A DNA stretch of 6,903 bases. It comes from Candidatus Aquicultor primus (GTDB lineage: Bacteria > Actinomycetota > Aquicultoria > Aquicultorales > Aquicultoraceae). The notes under the pieces are model-generated. The model was not told the origin of the DNA. It saw only the letters and a program-made list of their open reading frames with translations, and did no database searches. Position numbers and translations under genes: made by a program. This document shows positions 5,463-6,903 of the stretch, piece by piece. The DNA lies in the NCBI GenBank assembly GCA_001767575.1, contig MELI01000091.1:6817-13719 (forward strand), read 5' to 3'. Positions within the stretch are counted from its first letter, which is position 1. Every line of letters begins with the position of its first letter.

Positions 5463-6509
5463 GTGGAACAACAATCTATAGTCCCCCGGGAGTTATTCGA
5501 AGAACGCGAAGTCCAGACTCTGTCGCCGCTGGCGATGCGAAGCATCGACAGCCAAGGGAGAGCGAAGCTGCTTGAACCTTGTCCGCTACGCACATGTTAC
5601 CAACGCGACCGGGACCGGATTATCCACTCTAAGGCGTTCAGGCGCCTCGTCAACAAGACGCAGGTCTTTCTGAGCCCGGAGGGCGACCACTATCGCAATC
5701 GGCTTACGCACACCATTGAGGTCAGCCAGATAGCGAGAATAATAGCCCGCGCGCTTGCGCTCAACGAAGACCTGGCCGAGGCGATTGCGCTCGGCCATGA
5801 CCTGGGCCATACTCCCTTCGGCCATGTCGGCGAAGAGGCGCTAAATGAGATTTTTCAAGAGTTGAAGGCCGCAGGCATCGATGACCTTCCCGACGAGTTC
5901 AACCACAACGAGCAGAGCCTGCGCGTAATAGATATCCTGGAGTACGGCGGCAAAGGGCTCAACCTTACATGGGAGGTGCGCGACGGCATCTTGCACCACA
6001 CGGGCGAGAAAGACCCGCAGACGCTCGAGGGCAAGATAGTAAAGATAGCCGACAGGATAGCCTATATCAACCACGACATCGACGACGCGGTTCGCGCCGG
6101 CATCCTTAAGATAGACGACATCGATAAAGAATCAATCGAGTTGTTCGGCAGGTATTCGGGCGTGCGCATCAACGCGATGGTCTGCAATCTCGTCGAATAT
6201 AGCCGGGACAAGAATACCATTTCGATGAGCCCCGACCTGATGAAGGCTATGCATGAACTGCGCGAGTTCTTGTTCGCTCGCGTCTACCGCGGCTCGGCGG
6301 CGAAGTCGGAGAATGAAAAGGCCAAGAACGTGCTTAAGAGCCTCTACTTCCTGTTCCTCAACAAACCGGAGCTGCTGCCCGAGGAGTTCAGGACCGAGGA
6401 GTTCGGTACGCGCGTCGTTCGCGTCTGCGACTATATAGCGGGCATGACCGATCGTTACGCGATCAAGATGTACGAAGAGCATTTCGTTCCAAAAGTATGG
6501 ATGGTTTAG
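5463..6509 (+). CDS. dgt: Deoxyguanosinetriphosphate triphosphohydrolase-like HD protein (dGTPase)
   Basis: Hydrolyses dGTP, and in many relatives other dNTPs, to the nucleoside and tripolyphosphate, balancing the DNA precursor pool in the cytoplasm. The 348 residues fit the short (type 2-like) family. The N-terminus has the family's conserved block: LSPLAMRSIDSQGR (20-33), QRDRDRIIHSKAFRRL (47-62) and KTQVFL. The HD metal set is H83 (RLTHTIEV), H112-D113 (LGHDLGHTPFGH) and D197 (IADRIAYINHDIDD); H116, H121, H148 (FNHNEQS) and H178-H179 are also in conserved positions. The GTG start is the only one possible after an in-frame TAA at 5445 and agrees with the family's N-terminus. Its ribosome site GGTGAT (5454-5459) overlaps the flavoprotein stop. 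An out-of-frame ATG at 5461 overlaps the GTG (ATGTG) and would give only six codons. The exact nucleotide specificity cannot be read from sequence. Confidence 0.96.
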   Translation: MEQQSIVPRELFEEREVQTLSPLAMRSIDSQGRAKLLEPCPLRTCYQRDRDRIIHSKAFRRLVNKTQVFLSPEGDHYRNRLTHTIEVSQIARIIARALALNEDLAEAIALGHDLGHTPFGHVGEEALNEIFQELKAAGIDDLPDEFNHNEQSLRVIDILEYGGKGLNLTWEVRDGILHHTGEKDPQTLEGKIVKIADRIAYINHDIDDAVRAGILKIDDIDKESIELFGRYSGVRINAMVCNLVEYSRDKNTISMSPDLMKAMHELREFLFARVYRGSAAKSENEKAKNVLKSLYFLFLNKPELLPEEFRTEEFGTRVVRVCDYIAGMTDRYAIKMYEEHFVPKVWMV

Positions 6510-6533
6510 AAGAAAGCCGGAGAGACTGACTTA

Positions 6534-6903
6534 GTGACCGAATATAAAGGCAGGATCAAAGAGAACGATATAGACGCTGTGCGAGAGCGGAACAACCTGG
6601 TTGATGTGGTCTCGGAGTACGTGACGCTCAAGAAAAAAGGGAAGCTTTTTTGGGGTCTGTGTCCATATCATCAGGAGAAGACACCCTCATTCAAAGTCGA
6701 CGCCGCATCACAGCTTTTTCATTGCTTCGGTTGTGGTGAGGGCGGCAACGTCTTCAACTTTGTAATGAAAGTCGAACACCTGGAGTTTCCCGAGGCTGTC
6801 GAATTCTTGGCCGCGCGCGCCGGCTATCAGCTGGAGTATGAAGAGGGCAAGAGCCGGGAGTTATCCAAAAAAGAGCGTCTTTACGAGGCGAACAGCCAGG
6901 CCA
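6534..6903 (+). CDS. dnaG: DNA primase DnaG, N-terminal part (truncated by window end)
   Basis: Synthesises RNA primers for the replication fork together with the replicative helicase. Only the first 123 residues are in the window; the frame is open at the edge. They cover the N-terminal zinc-binding domain: GLCPYHQEKTPSF followed by HCFGCGEGGNVFNF, giving the C43, H46, C64, C67 zinc set. Next comes the typical EFPEAVEFLAARAGYQLEYEE linker to the catalytic core, which lies outside. GTG 6534 follows GGAGAG (6519-6524) with 9 nt spacing. The upstream frame is closed by the dgt stop, and no other start codon lies between, so this start is firm. The gap to dgt is 24 nt with no terminator, so both are probably co-transcribed. 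In related genomes rpoD often follows, which could not be checked here. Confidence 0.97.
   Translation, partial: MTEYKGRIKENDIDAVRERNNLVDVVSEYVTLKKKGKLFWGLCPYHQEKTPSFKVDAASQLFHCFGCGEGGNVFNFVMKVEHLEFPEAVEFLAARAGYQLEYEEGKSRELSKKERLYEANSQA

Overview
The window is a chromosomal stretch of about 6.9 kb with moderate GC. It carries five complete, recognisable protein genes and the start of a sixth. I see no insertion sequence, phage gene, tRNA, rRNA or CRISPR array. The content and order (pyruvate phosphate dikinase, then an HD-domain dGTPase directly followed by the DnaG primase) match a neighbourhood known from anaerobic Gram-positive lineages (Clostridia-like Firmicutes and deep-branching Actinobacteria), where ppdK, dgt, dnaG and rpoD often lie close together. 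The PPDK and a possible iron-sulfur flavoprotein fit an anaerobic lifestyle. The phylum is an inference from gene order and protein style and cannot be fixed from this window.

Layout: 1-103 is a short leader with a possible promoter. ppdK (104-2758, +) is followed by a strong perfect hairpin at 2798-2827. A pentapeptide-repeat protein (2899-3768, +) runs tail-to-tail into a metal-dependent amidohydrolase (3765-4565, -); their stop codons overlap by 4 bp and no terminator lies between them. The divergent gap 4566-4861 holds a shared A/T-rich promoter-like core, a small palindrome near the amidohydrolase start, and two short open frames joined by a GTGA stop/start overlap that lead into the next gene. 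An FMN-dependent flavoprotein with a four-cysteine cluster (4862-5458, +), dgt (5463-6509, +) and dnaG (6534 to window end, +) are tightly spaced and probably form one transcription unit.

How the genes work together: PPDK interconverts pyruvate and PEP with ATP/AMP and PPi in central carbon metabolism. Dgt trims the dNTP pool and DnaG makes replication primers, so the right end is a DNA-replication block whose first gene is a redox flavoprotein. The pentapeptide protein and amidohydrolase sit between ppdK and this block and look like lineage-specific insertions into a conserved neighbourhood; nothing shows that they act together. I found no clearly new multi-gene system. The most unusual region is the leader ahead of the flavoprotein, where nested small frames, a perfect ribosome-binding site and a complementary CCTCC segment could form a translation-coupled switch. 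That is a hypothesis.
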